DNA of 13,465 nucleotides from Anaerolineae bacterium (GCA_016929775.1 JAFGIE010000175.1:1-13465); one strand, 5' to 3'; positions 1 to 8,146 are shown, counted from the stretch's first letter. Notes: generated from the letters alone by a model not told the origin. Made by a program: numbers and translations.

Positions 1-72
1 AGTATCCGGGGCAAGCGCCTCAAAGCAGGTTGGGACGAGGACTACCTCGCTCAGGTCCTCTGCAGCATTTAA
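1..72 (+). CDS. C-terminal tail of an upstream gene, possibly an ISAs1-type transposase (partial)
   Basis: Frame 1 is open from the first base to a TAA at 70-72 and encodes 23 residues, beginning SIRGKRLKAG and ending YLAQVLCSI. The 5' part of the gene lies outside the window. The spacing of a basic stretch (GKRLKAGW), an acidic pair and a final YLxxVL resembles, from memory, the last residues of ISAs1/H-repeat transposases. The adjoining bases look like the terminal inverted repeat of that IS family. The fragment is too short to prove identity, and a chance open frame cannot be excluded. Confidence 0.4.
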   Translation, partial: SIRGKRLKAGWDEDYLAQVLCSI

Positions 73-87
73 ATGCGATTGCCCTCA
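71..87. repeat. Possible right terminal inverted repeat of an ISAs1-type insertion sequence
   Basis: Immediately after the TAA of the partial gene the sequence reads AAATGCGATTGCCCTCA. Its reverse complement begins GAGGGCAATCGCATTT. From memory, ISAs1-family elements end in CAGGG followed by a GC(A)-TCGCATT-like sequence, placed very close to the transposase stop codon, as here. The match is by recollection, the terminal base differs (C instead of G on the + strand), and the other end is outside the window. Confidence 0.35.
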
Positions 88-103
88 GACTGTCGGAGGT
101 CAG

Positions 104-132
104 TTGCTCCCCGCTACGAACGCGGCTATAAT
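104..132 (+). promoter_or_regulatory. Sigma-70-type promoter for the glycosidase/O-antigen ligase gene
   Basis: A -35 box TTGCTC (104-109) and a perfect -10 box TATAAT (127-132) are separated by exactly 17 bases. Transcription would start near 139, leaving a leader of about 65 bases before the GTG at 205. This AT-rich hexamer stands out in very G+C-rich surroundings. The promoter lies downstream of the ATG at 73, which argues against that ATG as the start of the gene. Confidence 0.7.
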
Positions 133-190
133 GGCGCGGGTGGGTCGCTGACCGTCGCGCGTGGCGCAAGCGGCTGGGGAGGATGCGGTG

Positions 191-195
191 AGGGG
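191..195 (+). promoter_or_regulatory. Ribosome binding site that decides the GTG start at 205
   Basis: AGGGG lies nine bases before the GTG at 205. A second purine run (AGGAG, 199-203) is too close to be used for that codon. No ATG, GTG or TTG occurs in frame between the predicted transcription start (about 139) and 205. The next in-frame GTG is at 223 and is the main alternative. Confidence 0.5.
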
Positions 196-204
196 TGCAG
201 GAGC

Positions 205-2820
205 GTGATCGGGCCGGACAGCGTGCGCCTGCGGCGACTGCGTCGCTGGCAGGCGGCGGTCGTCGTGTGCGTGCTGTGCCTAGTTGGCGTGAGCGGGCCC
301 ACGTGGCGTGCGTGGCGCGTCGCAGCGCGCGGTGTGGAGCGTCAGCCGGGTGAGGAAGACGGGCTGCAGTTCGGCACGCAGGTCACGCTCGAGCAGTACG
401 ATGCACAAGCCGTGCAGCGCGCGCTGGACGATGTCGTGTCGCTGGGCTTTACCTGGGTCCGGCAGCGGTTCCCGTGGCACGCGATCGAGCCACGCCGCGG
501 GCAGTACGACTGGGCGCAGTGGGACGCGATCGTCGCCGCCGTGGACGCGCGCGGGCTGGGCCTGGTCGCTGTCCTGGACGCGCCCCCCGCGTGGGCCATG
601 CGGCACGATCCCGTGCCCCTGCCGTGTGTGCCTCCCTGCCCGATCGACGCCTACGCGCGCTATGTCGGCGCCTTTGCGGCGCGCTATGGGCCGCAGATCG
701 ATCACTACCAGGTGTGGGATGAGCCCAACCTGAGCCGGGCATGGGGGGGCGGGCACGCAGCGCCCTGCGGCTATGCGGCGCTGCTCGAGGCAGCCTACCA
801 CGCGATCCACGCCGCCGATCCCTCCTCCCAGGTGCTCGGTGCCGCGCTGGCGCCCACCCAGGCGCCTGGTCCGGCGGACCTCAACGACCTCGTGTACCTG
901 CGGCAGCTGCTCGCCGCAGGGGGCGGCGCGCACATGGACCTGCTGGCAGTCAAGCTGTACGGCTTTTGGTCAGGGCCCGACGACCGGCGCGTCGCGCTCG
1001 ACGTCCTGAACGCCTCGCGCGTCGTCGCCGCACGCGAGCTGATGCGCAGTCGCGGCGCCGGCGACGTGGGGGTGTGGGCAGTGGAGTGGGGCTGGAATGC
1101 GCTGCCCCAAGGGTGGGCGGGCGGCGCAGCGCCGTGGGGCACCGACAGTGCAGCGGTGCAAGGGACGCGTATCCTCGCATCGGTGGCGCGCGCGCACAAA
1201 GAGTGGCCTTGGCTGGACGCGATGTGCTGGGTGGCGTACCAGCCGGATCTGCCGTCGGATGACCCGACGTGGGGCTTTGCGCTCCGGGACGCGGCAGGGC
1301 AAGAGACGCCGCGGTACGCCGTGCTCGCCGCGGCGACGCAGCTCGAGGCGCCCGAGACAGTCGAGGCGGCGGGCGGCGCTCGGTGGACGGCGCTGGGCGC
1401 CCTGCTCACGCTGGGCTATGTCTGCGCAGGGGGGTTGTGGCGACGCGTGGGCCTCGGGGGGGCAGCGCGCAGGGCGTGGCGGCGATGGCGTGCGCTGGCG
1501 TGGCCTTACCACCTCGCGCTGCTGTGTGGGCTGGGCGTCCTGTATGCCGTGACGCCATGGGCCGAGTGGGCGCTGCTCGAACTGGCGTTGGGCGCCCTGC
1601 TGCTCACCCTCCACCCGCACTGGGGGCTGATCGGCGCCGTGGGGGCGATCCCGTTCTTCTATGCCGCCAAGCCACTGGGCCCGCTTTACCTCGCGGCGTC
1701 CGAGACGCTGCTCGTCCTCGCCACGCCGGGCCTGATCGGGCGTTGGGTCCGCCGCCGGGCTGTGGCGCCATCGCCGCAGCGGTGGTCGGCCCTCGATGTG
1801 GTGTGGGCAGCCTGGGTTGCCTGGAATACCGCCGCGGTGACTTGGGCCCCCGACCCGGGGCATGCCTGGCACGAGTGGCGCATGTGCGTCTTGGGGCCCG
1901 CGCTGCTCTATGTGCTGGTCCGCGTCGAAGCGCGATGGCGCGACCCGCACGGCGCAGGAGTCCCTGTCCGGTCCCTCGCCATCGCCTGGGTGGGGTCCGG
2001 GGTTGCCGTGGCCCTCGTTGGCGTGGTGCAGTGGCTGACCGGCGCGCTCGTCCCTGCGGGGAGCGTGGGGCGTGTGACGGGCGTGTACTATTCGCCCAAC
2101 CACCTCGCGCTCTACTTGGAGCGGGTCTGGCCCCTGGCACTTGCGGTCGCGGGCATGGGGCTGGACGTGCGGCACAGGCGCTGGACGTGGGGTGCGGCGG
2201 TCGCGATCGGGTTGGGGTTGTACCTGACCTATTCGCGCGGCGCCTGGCTGCTCGCCGTGCCGGCGGCGCTGTGCGTGATCGGGTGGAGCGTGCGGCGCCG
2301 GCTCCGGTGGTGGGTTGTCGGCGGCGCCGGCGTCGCGCTGCTCTTGGTGGCGAGCAACGTTGTCCTGGGGCGTGCAGCGTCGCCCTCTGTGCTGCTCGAC
2401 ACGGTTCGGGTGTCGGTCTGGCAGAGCACGCTGCACATGATCGCCGATCACGCCTGGCTAGGCGTGGGCCTGGATGGGTATCGCACGGTCTACCCGCGCT
2501 ACATGCAGGCTGCGGCGTGGACCGAACCGCTGCTCTACCATCCGCACAATGCCTGGCTGGATGCCGCAGTGCGGACTGGCGTGCCCGGCTTGGCGATCCA
2601 TGCCCTGTTGATCGCGCTGGTCCTGCGCCGGGCGTTCCGGTGCGCGCAAGCCGCGCCGCCAGCACAGCAGGCGCTGGCAGTGGGCTGCGCGGCGGGCATC
2701 GTGGCTGGACTGGCGCATGGCCTCGTCGATAGCGGCTACTACCTCCCCGACTTGGCGTGGTCCCTGGCGCTGGCGGGGGCGATGGCGAGCGCGGCGCCCG
2801 ACCTTGCTATGTCAAGTTAG
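205..2820 (+). CDS. Membrane-anchored clan GH-A glycosidase-like domain fused to O-antigen ligase/polymerase (Wzy/WaaL-like)
   Basis: The 871-residue protein, numbered from the GTG at 205, has a basic start and one membrane segment (about 13-32). Next comes an extracytoplasmic (beta/alpha)8-type domain (about 55-380). It contains the GH-A signature WDEPN with the likely acid/base E173, and WAVEWGW with the likely nucleophile E294. From about residue 395 there are many hydrophobic segments with the hallmarks of the O-antigen ligase family: YSPNH (629-633), SRGAW (677-681), a GVGLDGY segment, and HPHNAWLD (779-786) preceding the VRTG turn. The ligase half should transfer or polymerise lipid-linked glycans at the outer face of the membrane. 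The glycosidase half may trim or bind the same glycan. The fusion is read without frameshift. The upstream ATG at 73 is rejected because it precedes the promoter and falls in a probable IS end. Substrates are unknown. Confidence 0.85.
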   Translation: MIGPDSVRLRRLRRWQAAVVVCVLCLVGVSGPTWRAWRVAARGVERQPGEEDGLQFGTQVTLEQYDAQAVQRALDDVVSLGFTWVRQRFPWHAIEPRRGQYDWAQWDAIVAAVDARGLGLVAVLDAPPAWAMRHDPVPLPCVPPCPIDAYARYVGAFAARYGPQIDHYQVWDEPNLSRAWGGGHAAPCGYAALLEAAYHAIHAADPSSQVLGAALAPTQAPGPADLNDLVYLRQLLAAGGGAHMDLLAVKLYGFWSGPDDRRVALDVLNASRVVAARELMRSRGAGDVGVWAVEWGWNALPQGWAGGAAPWGTDSAAVQGTRILASVARAHKEWPWLDAMCWVAYQPDLPSDDPTWGFALRDAAGQETPRYAVLAAATQLEAPETVEAAGGARWTALGALLTLGYVCAGGLWRRVGLGGAARRAWRRWRALAWPYHLALLCGLGVLYAVTPWAEWALLELALGALLLTLHPHWGLIGAVGAIPFFYAAKPLGPLYLAASETLLVLATPGLIGRWVRRRAVAPSPQRWSALDVVWAAWVAWNTAAVTWAPDPGHAWHEWRMCVLGPALLYVLVRVEARWRDPHGAGVPVRSLAIAWVGSGVAVALVGVVQWLTGALVPAGSVGRVTGVYYSPNHLALYLERVWPLALAVAGMGLDVRHRRWTWGAAVAIGLGLYLTYSRGAWLLAVPAALCVIGWSVRRRLRWWVVGGAGVALLLVASNVVLGRAASPSVLLDTVRVSVWQSTLHMIADHAWLGVGLDGYRTVYPRYMQAAAWTEPLLYHPHNAWLDAAVRTGVPGLAIHALLIALVLRRAFRCAQAAPPAQQALAVGCAAGIVAGLAHGLVDSGYYLPDLAWSLALAGAMASAAPDLAMSS

Positions 2821-2822
2821 CG

Positions 2823-2851
2823 TTGATGAATGGCGCTGTGTGTGCTATAAT
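2823..2851 (+). promoter_or_regulatory. Extended -10 promoter for pth and the probable pth-CHAT-S9-mfd operon
   Basis: TTGATG (2823-2828) and TATAAT (2846-2851) are 17 bases apart, and TGC directly precedes the -10 box, giving an extended -10 element. The -35 box starts two bases after the stop codon of the upstream gene. Transcription would begin near 2858, about 30 bases before the pth ATG. No comparably good promoter was seen in the three gaps downstream, which suggests that the four genes share this one. Confidence 0.75.
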
Positions 2852-2888
2852 GAGCCTGTGTGGGTTGGCGTTCGAAGACGGGGTGACG

Positions 2889-3524
2889 ATGAGCGTGGAT
2901 CCAGAGGGATGGCTGATCGTGGTGGGCCTGGGCAATCCCGGGCGCACATACGCGGCGAACCGGCACAACGTGGGCTTTCACTGTGTCGAGGCGCTGGCGG
3001 GCAGGCACGGGCTGGCCTTTGACAAGACGCAGGGCAAGGCCAAGCTGGCACTGGGCCGGATCGCCGGGCGGCGCGCGATCCTGGTCGAGCCACAGACCTA
3101 TGTGAACAGCAGCGGCGAGGCTGTGGGCGCCGTGGCGCGCTTTTACAAGGTGGACCCGCAGGACCTGATCGTGATCTATGATGACCTGGACTTGCCCCAG
3201 GGCACGATCCGACTGCGTCCGCGGGGGAGTTCAGGCGGACACAACGGGATCAAGTCGATCATCGACGTCCTCGGCACGCAGGGGTTCCCGCGCGTGCGGG
3301 TTGGGATCGGGCGCCCGCCAGGGCGAATGGAGCCCAAGGACTATGTCCTGCAGGATATGAGCGCAGAGGAGCGCGACCGGATGCAGGACGTGTGCGAGCG
3401 GGTCGCTGCAGCGGTCGAGACGTTCATCCGCGAGGGGATCCGGGCGGCGATGAACCAGTACAACGGGCCATCACCGGTCGATGCCCAAGCGACGGAAGCA
3501 GAGTCGGACGAGGCAGCGTCCTGA
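2889..3524 (+). CDS. pth: Peptidyl-tRNA hydrolase (Pth, bacterial type)
   Basis: The 211-residue cytoplasmic enzyme cleaves the ester bond of peptidyl-tRNA that has dropped off the ribosome, freeing the tRNA. The start WLIVVGLGNPG carries the family signature with N16. The catalytic histidine is H26 in RHNVGF, and the substrate-binding residues are N73 in TYVNSSGEAV, D98 in YDDLDLPQG and N119 in GGHNGIKSI. All the expected active-site residues are therefore present. Length is typical, with a slightly long polar tail rich in Glu and Ala. The ATG at 2889 is chosen because GGGGTGA (2880-2886) precedes it and the promoter would lie inside any longer version. The next gene starts 54 bases after its stop. 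Confidence 0.96.
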   Translation: MSVDPEGWLIVVGLGNPGRTYAANRHNVGFHCVEALAGRHGLAFDKTQGKAKLALGRIAGRRAILVEPQTYVNSSGEAVGAVARFYKVDPQDLIVIYDDLDLPQGTIRLRPRGSSGGHNGIKSIIDVLGTQGFPRVRVGIGRPPGRMEPKDYVLQDMSAEERDRMQDVCERVAAAVETFIREGIRAAMNQYNGPSPVDAQATEAESDEAAS

Positions 3525-3578
3525 GCTGGGGCCCTGCCGCGGCGAGCGAGCGATCAATCATGAGTGGAGGGGGGCGAC

Positions 3579-6197
3579 ATGGTTGAGTTGGACTATGTGC
3601 TGCTGGAGGACGATCTGTCGCTCCGAGCGCTGGTCGATGCCGTACGCGCAGAGGGGCCAACCACGAGAAGGTGGTATACCCGCTACCTGATCGTGCGGGA
3701 TGGGGATACGTACCTGGGGACCAGTCTGGCGACGCTATCGGTCGCCCTGGGAGGGGGGGCGTGGGAACTGGATACGCCGGTGACGGCGCTCCCCCTCTCC
3801 GAGTGCACCGTGATCCCCGTCGAGGAGATCAGCCACGCGACCGTGCGCCGCGTTTCTGGTGCGCTGGTCGCCGCGGAGGACAACGGACAACCGGTTGCCC
3901 TCTACCTGGGGTCCGCGGTGCGCGGCGGCGGGCGCGCCGACCGCCGGAGCTGGTGGCGGTTGGTCGGGCGCCGTATGGCCGAACTCGGCGAGCGACCCGA
4001 GTGGCCCGACCCGGCGCCGGCGCCCTTTGCGTACAAAGAGGTCTTGGCCCTAGAGCCCGACATGACGCTCGCCGAGCTTGCCGCACAGGTCGTACACCGC
4101 GGTAAGGTACCCTATCTCGCGGCATGGGACGAGGAGAGCAACGTCTGGATGGCGTACCCGGCGCGTGCGCTGCTCGATCTGCTGGCGAACGAGTACCCCG
4201 ATGCAGGCCCAAGTTCGATGGTGGGCGCCTTTGTGCAGCCAGAGCACACCTTCACGGCAGCGCTGGAGCGGACAGAGACCCCGTGGGAGCTGGTCGAGGC
4301 CCTCGTCGCCGAGGCAAGGGCGCCAGGCGTACACTACCTGGTGACGGAAGAGGGCGACCCGGCGGGGGTGCTGGTCTGGCACGAGCGGATGCGCGCCGGA
4401 TCGGGCGTGGGAAGCACGGAGCCGCAAGAGGAGGCGTGGGCTCGCTTTACTGAATTCGCTGCACACGCCGTGCCGACCGGTCAGGAGCCAGCGCGCGTCG
4501 TCAACGCCTGGTTCGCCGATGGACAGCGCGAGCCGATCCCGTACACGCACGCGCTGGCAGCCAATAGGGCCTACCAGCTCGGCGTCAACGTCGGCGTGCC
4601 GTCGCCACGCGCGCACGTGGTGGGCGACCAGCCTCCCCTGGACACGCGGTTGGTCAGCTATCTCGTGGGCCACGCGAGGCATCTGGTCCTGCGCCTGGAC
4701 AGCGAGGATTTCCTGCTGGTGGACAGGGAGCAGGAGGTCTCCTTGCCGCGCGGCGGGTCGACGGCAGACGTTCACTTTCGGATCGTGACGCCGGTCGAGA
4801 CGGGCACCAGCCAGATGCGGCTCGGCGTCTACATGCACAACAACCTGGTGCAGTCGTACGTGATCTATGCGCGGATCGCGCCCTTTGAGGGGGGCATGCC
4901 GGCGCAGGCTGGGGACGGGTGGTGGACGCGCTGCGAGTACACGCTGTCCTCCGATCTGACCAACCTGGATGCGCTGCAGGCGCGCCGCGTCTGCATGTGG
5001 ATCGGGGAGGGGAAGGCGGGCGCCTGCCGGGGAGGGATGGTCGCATCGGGCGGCGTGGACCTGGGTCCCAGCCTCGAGATCAACGCGAGCTTGATCGGGG
5101 CGGCGCTCGACCAGTACCGCGTGCTGTTGCGGGACGCTTGCCTGGAGGATGCGGAGAGCGAGATGCCCGTCTATCGCTACCAGGAAGACCATACGCCCCG
5201 CGACGCAGAGACCTTCAACCGCGCCTTGGTCGGCCTAGCTGAGCTGGGACAGATGCTCTACGAGCGCATCTTTGGCACGGAGAGCGGGTGGCGTGTCGCA
5301 AAGCGCATGCGCGAGATCGAGCGCATGCAGGGCAAACCACTGGTGGTGCAGATCGCGCGCCTGAGCTTGGATCTCGCTTTCCCGTGGGCTGTGCTGTATG
5401 ACCGCCCCTTCCACTACCGACCGGGGCGCAACCAGGTTTGCACGCGCTACCGACAGGAGCCCGCGTGTGAGGAAACGTGCCCCCACGCCGAGGACCCGAG
5501 CGTGGTCTGCGTGCACGGGTTCTGGGGGTTCCGGTACATCATCGAACAGCCCCTCCGCCCACCGGGCGCCTTTTCGTCGATCGCGACGCGCCTGCCTGCC
5601 GCGGGCAGACCTCGCCTGTCGATGGTCTACGGCCCAGGCTTGGGCCTGGCAGAGTGGCACCGGCGCCAGATCGCGGCGATCGTCGAGCCACACGCGGATT
5701 GGGTCGCGCACGGGAGCACGGAAGGGCTGCTGCAGGACATGGCGAGCGCGCCCTCGATCGTCTACCTGTACTGCCACGGCGGGAATACCGCCTACCGGCA
5801 GTGGCTGGTGGTAGAGCAGGACGACCCGCTCATGCCCACTCACTTGGGAGAGGAACTGCGCGCGGCGTGGTCGGATGGCGCACCGTTGGTGGTGCTGAAT
5901 GGGTGCCATACCGGGACATACGGTCCATCGACGCTGCTCTCGTTCGTGCACCGGTTTGGCGCGCTGGGCGCAGCGGGCGTGATCGGCACCGAGATCCCGA
6001 TCCACGAGTCGCTGGGCACTGCATTCGGCCAATTCCTGTTCCACCGCATGCTGGCGGGCGAGCCGGTGGGCAAGGCGGTGTACGACTTTCGGTGGGCGCT
6101 GCTCCGCCAGCGGAACCCGCTGGGGCTGGTCTATGTGCCCTACTGCCACGCGGACCTGCAGCTGGAGCTTGGCGAGCGGGCGCACAGCAGCACGTGA
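3579..6197 (+). CDS. CHAT-domain (caspase-like) protease with CBS-like N-terminal segments
   Basis: The 872-residue protein has no signal peptide. The C-terminal domain (about 690-865) is a CHAT cysteine peptidase: IVYLYCHGG supplies H733 and VVLNGCHTGTYG supplies C776, so the dyad is intact, followed by the usual GAAGVIGTE strand. Just before it, C621, C630, C634 and C644 (with H636) form a probable zinc knuckle leading into GFWGFRYIIEQPL, a sequence typical of CHAT proteins. The N-terminus has three loosely similar CBS-like segments (about 1-90, 150-220, 220-275). A beta-rich region from about 306 (RVVNAWFADG) to about 440 resembles regions seen next to CHAT domains. The middle (about 440-600) is unassigned. 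The ATG at 3579 follows a very strong GGAGG (3566-3570). It sits between pth and the S9 peptidase gene on the same strand. Substrate and trigger are unknown. Confidence 0.85.
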   Translation: MVELDYVLLEDDLSLRALVDAVRAEGPTTRRWYTRYLIVRDGDTYLGTSLATLSVALGGGAWELDTPVTALPLSECTVIPVEEISHATVRRVSGALVAAEDNGQPVALYLGSAVRGGGRADRRSWWRLVGRRMAELGERPEWPDPAPAPFAYKEVLALEPDMTLAELAAQVVHRGKVPYLAAWDEESNVWMAYPARALLDLLANEYPDAGPSSMVGAFVQPEHTFTAALERTETPWELVEALVAEARAPGVHYLVTEEGDPAGVLVWHERMRAGSGVGSTEPQEEAWARFTEFAAHAVPTGQEPARVVNAWFADGQREPIPYTHALAANRAYQLGVNVGVPSPRAHVVGDQPPLDTRLVSYLVGHARHLVLRLDSEDFLLVDREQEVSLPRGGSTADVHFRIVTPVETGTSQMRLGVYMHNNLVQSYVIYARIAPFEGGMPAQAGDGWWTRCEYTLSSDLTNLDALQARRVCMWIGEGKAGACRGGMVASGGVDLGPSLEINASLIGAALDQYRVLLRDACLEDAESEMPVYRYQEDHTPRDAETFNRALVGLAELGQMLYERIFGTESGWRVAKRMREIERMQGKPLVVQIARLSLDLAFPWAVLYDRPFHYRPGRNQVCTRYRQEPACEETCPHAEDPSVVCVHGFWGFRYIIEQPLRPPGAFSSIATRLPAAGRPRLSMVYGPGLGLAEWHRRQIAAIVEPHADWVAHGSTEGLLQDMASAPSIVYLYCHGGNTAYRQWLVVEQDDPLMPTHLGEELRAAWSDGAPLVVLNGCHTGTYGPSTLLSFVHRFGALGAAGVIGTEIPIHESLGTAFGQFLFHRMLAGEPVGKAVYDFRWALLRQRNPLGLVYVPYCHADLQLELGERAHSST

Positions 6198-6230
6198 CGT
6201 TCTGTTGATGGGGCAGGTAGCTCATCCTGC

Positions 6231-6237
6231 GAGGAGG
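6231..6237 (+). promoter_or_regulatory. Strong ribosome binding site that decides the TTG start at 6243
   Basis: GAGGAGG ends five bases before the TTG at 6243. It is one of the best Shine-Dalgarno matches in the window. The next in-frame methionine (residue 14, MAYGPTF) lies inside the conserved first beta-strand region and has no comparable site. A TTG start is therefore preferred. Confidence 0.65.
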
Positions 6238-6242
6238 CTGTC

Positions 6243-8096
6243 TTGTCTGGACCCTCGATCGAACGCTATCTCAACGTGCGGATGGCCTACGGGCCGACAT
6301 TCTCGTCGGACGGACAGCACCTGGCTTTCCTGACCGATATCACCGGCGTGCCGGAGGTGTGGCGCGTCGCCGTGCGGACGGGGGGCGGCGAGCCCCTGTG
6401 GCCCGATCAACTGACCTTTGGCAACGACCGGGTGATGGAGGCGCACTATTCGCCAACGCCCGGAGACGGGCGGCTGGTCTACGCAGCGGATGTCGGCGGG
6501 AACGAGCGCGCACAGATCGTCCTACTGTCTGCCGATGGGGCGGCGCAGGTTCACTTGACGGCTGGGTACGAGGGCGCGATGCACGCCTTTGGGGCGTGGG
6601 CCAAGGACGGGCGGCGGATCTTGTACGCCGCGAACCGGCGCGACCCTGGTCTGTTCGACCTGTACGTGCACCCGCTCGACGGTGAGGCCCAGCTGGTGTG
6701 GCAGAACGATCGTCCGGGCTACCTGGCGAACGTGCAGCTTGCGCCGGACGGCGAGCGGGTGACCTTGACGCGCACGGCGAGCTCGTTCTCACACGAGCTG
6801 TTCGAGCTCGACCTCCGGTCGGGCGTGGCGCGGCGCCTGCTCGAGAGCGGTGAGGGGGTGCGCTTTCACGGCTGCAACTATGCGCCGAGCGGGGACGCGC
6901 TCTACATGGTCACCGATCTCGACGCGGACCTGCTGTACGTTGCCCGGCTGGACCTACGCACTGGCTCCCTGGAGAGGGTGGCGAGCCATGACTGGGACTG
7001 CGAGTCGGTCGCCCTCTCGCCGGATGGGACGCAGCTTGCCTATGCCGTCAACGTGGACGGCGCGCCCGAGATTCACTTGCTCGACCTGGCAACGGGCGTG
7101 CGGCGGCATGCGCCTGCGGCATCGCGCACGCCCGGCGCACTGGTCAGCCCCGAGATCGTCTTCTCGCCCGATGGGGCGCGCCTGGCGTATGCGTTCACCA
7201 GCGCCACACGACCAGCCGACATCTATGTGTGGGACCTGAGCGCGGACGCCGTGGTCGCGGTGACGCGCTCCTCGCGAGGCGGCGTTCCGGAGGAGGCGTG
7301 CGTTGCGCCGGCGCTGGTTCACTATCCGACCTTCGACCGGGATGCGACGGGGGCAGTGCGCCAGATACCGGCGTGGTACTACCGTCCAGGCGCGTCGGGA
7401 GGTGGTCGAGCACCGGTGGTAGTGGTCGTACACGGCGGGCCCGAAGGGCAGTACCGCCCGGCGTACAACCCGGTGATCCAGTACCTGCTCGACAACGGCT
7501 ATGCGATCCTGGCGCCGAACGTCCGTGGCTCGACCGGCTATGGCAAGGCGTACAGCCACCTCGACGACGTCGAGAAGCGCATGGACTCGGTGGCAGACGT
7601 GGCGCACGCGGCGCTGTGGCTCCGCGAGCAGTCAGAGATCGACGGCGACCGGATCGCCGTGTACGGGGGGAGCTATGGCGGGTTCATGGTGCTCTCGGCG
7701 CTGACGACCTATCCTGCGCTGTGGCAGGCGGGTGTGGACGTTGTCGGGATCAGCAACCTGGCAACGTTCCTAGAGAACACGAGCGACTATCGTCGCGCGC
7801 ATCGCGAGGCCGAATATGGCAGCCTGGCGCGCGATCGCGCCTTCCTGGAGCGCATCGCGCCGATCCACCACCTCGACGCCGTCTCGGCGCCCGTGATGGT
7901 GATCCATGGCGCGAACGACCCGCGCGTGCCGCTGAGCGAAACGGAGCAGCTCGTCGCCGGGCTGCGCGCGCGGGAGATCCCGGTCGAGCTCATGGTGTTT
8001 GACGACGAGGGGCATGGCCTCGTCAAGCTCAAGAACAAGCTGGTTGCCTATCCGGCAGTCGTGGCATTCCTGGACCGGACGCTCAGGGGAGGGTAA
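6243..8096 (+). CDS. S9-family serine peptidase (prolyl oligopeptidase / acylaminoacyl-peptidase-like)
   Basis: The 617-residue soluble protein starts with TTG. Residues 1 to about 360 form a beta-propeller of TolB/WD40-like blades, seen as repeated SPDG-type turns (FSSDGQHLAFL, APDGERVTL, SPDGTQLAYA, SPDGARLAYA). Residues about 370-617 form an alpha/beta-hydrolase with the oxyanion-region HGGP, nucleophile S477 in GGSYGG, D559 in GANDPRVP and H591 in DDEGHGL, a complete triad. Enzymes of this family cut short peptides, often after proline or at blocked N-termini, with the propeller excluding large proteins. No signal peptide or membrane segment is visible, so cytoplasmic peptide turnover is inferred. 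The gene follows the CHAT gene by 45 bases and precedes mfd by 50. Exact specificity cannot be read from the sequence. Confidence 0.93.
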   Translation: MSGPSIERYLNVRMAYGPTFSSDGQHLAFLTDITGVPEVWRVAVRTGGGEPLWPDQLTFGNDRVMEAHYSPTPGDGRLVYAADVGGNERAQIVLLSADGAAQVHLTAGYEGAMHAFGAWAKDGRRILYAANRRDPGLFDLYVHPLDGEAQLVWQNDRPGYLANVQLAPDGERVTLTRTASSFSHELFELDLRSGVARRLLESGEGVRFHGCNYAPSGDALYMVTDLDADLLYVARLDLRTGSLERVASHDWDCESVALSPDGTQLAYAVNVDGAPEIHLLDLATGVRRHAPAASRTPGALVSPEIVFSPDGARLAYAFTSATRPADIYVWDLSADAVVAVTRSSRGGVPEEACVAPALVHYPTFDRDATGAVRQIPAWYYRPGASGGGRAPVVVVVHGGPEGQYRPAYNPVIQYLLDNGYAILAPNVRGSTGYGKAYSHLDDVEKRMDSVADVAHAALWLREQSEIDGDRIAVYGGSYGGFMVLSALTTYPALWQAGVDVVGISNLATFLENTSDYRRAHREAEYGSLARDRAFLERIAPIHHLDAVSAPVMVIHGANDPRVPLSETEQLVAGLRAREIPVELMVFDDEGHGLVKLKNKLVAYPAVVAFLDRTLRGG

Positions 8097-8146
8097 GCGG
8101 CGCTCCAGACCAGGCCGAAACCGGCACGTGAGATGGAAGGTGTCCT

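Noticed and set aside
73..204. Upstream ATG at 73 as the start of the glycosidase/O-antigen ligase gene
   Set aside because: It lies before a strong promoter (104-132) and within a probable IS end. The extra 44 residues show no domain or signal character. GTG 205 has a suitable ribosome site.
970..2451. 493-codon open frame on the minus strand
   Set aside because: It is antisense to the well-supported glycosidase/ligase gene. Its translation is Arg/Pro/His-rich without motifs, as expected of a shadow frame in G+C-rich DNA.
1269..2732. 487-codon open frame on the plus strand in another phase
   Set aside because: The Arg/Ala/Gly-rich low-complexity translation overlaps the ligase domain completely. 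It is a shadow frame.
3559..3585. Tiny frame MSGGGRHG overlapping the CHAT gene start
   Set aside because: Eight codons with no ribosome site of its own. It is simply the sequence containing the Shine-Dalgarno region of the CHAT gene.
6213..6230. GCAGG/CCTGC hairpin just before the ribosome site of the S9 peptidase gene
   Set aside because: A 5-base-pair stem with an 8-base loop is too weak and too likely by chance to call a regulatory structure.
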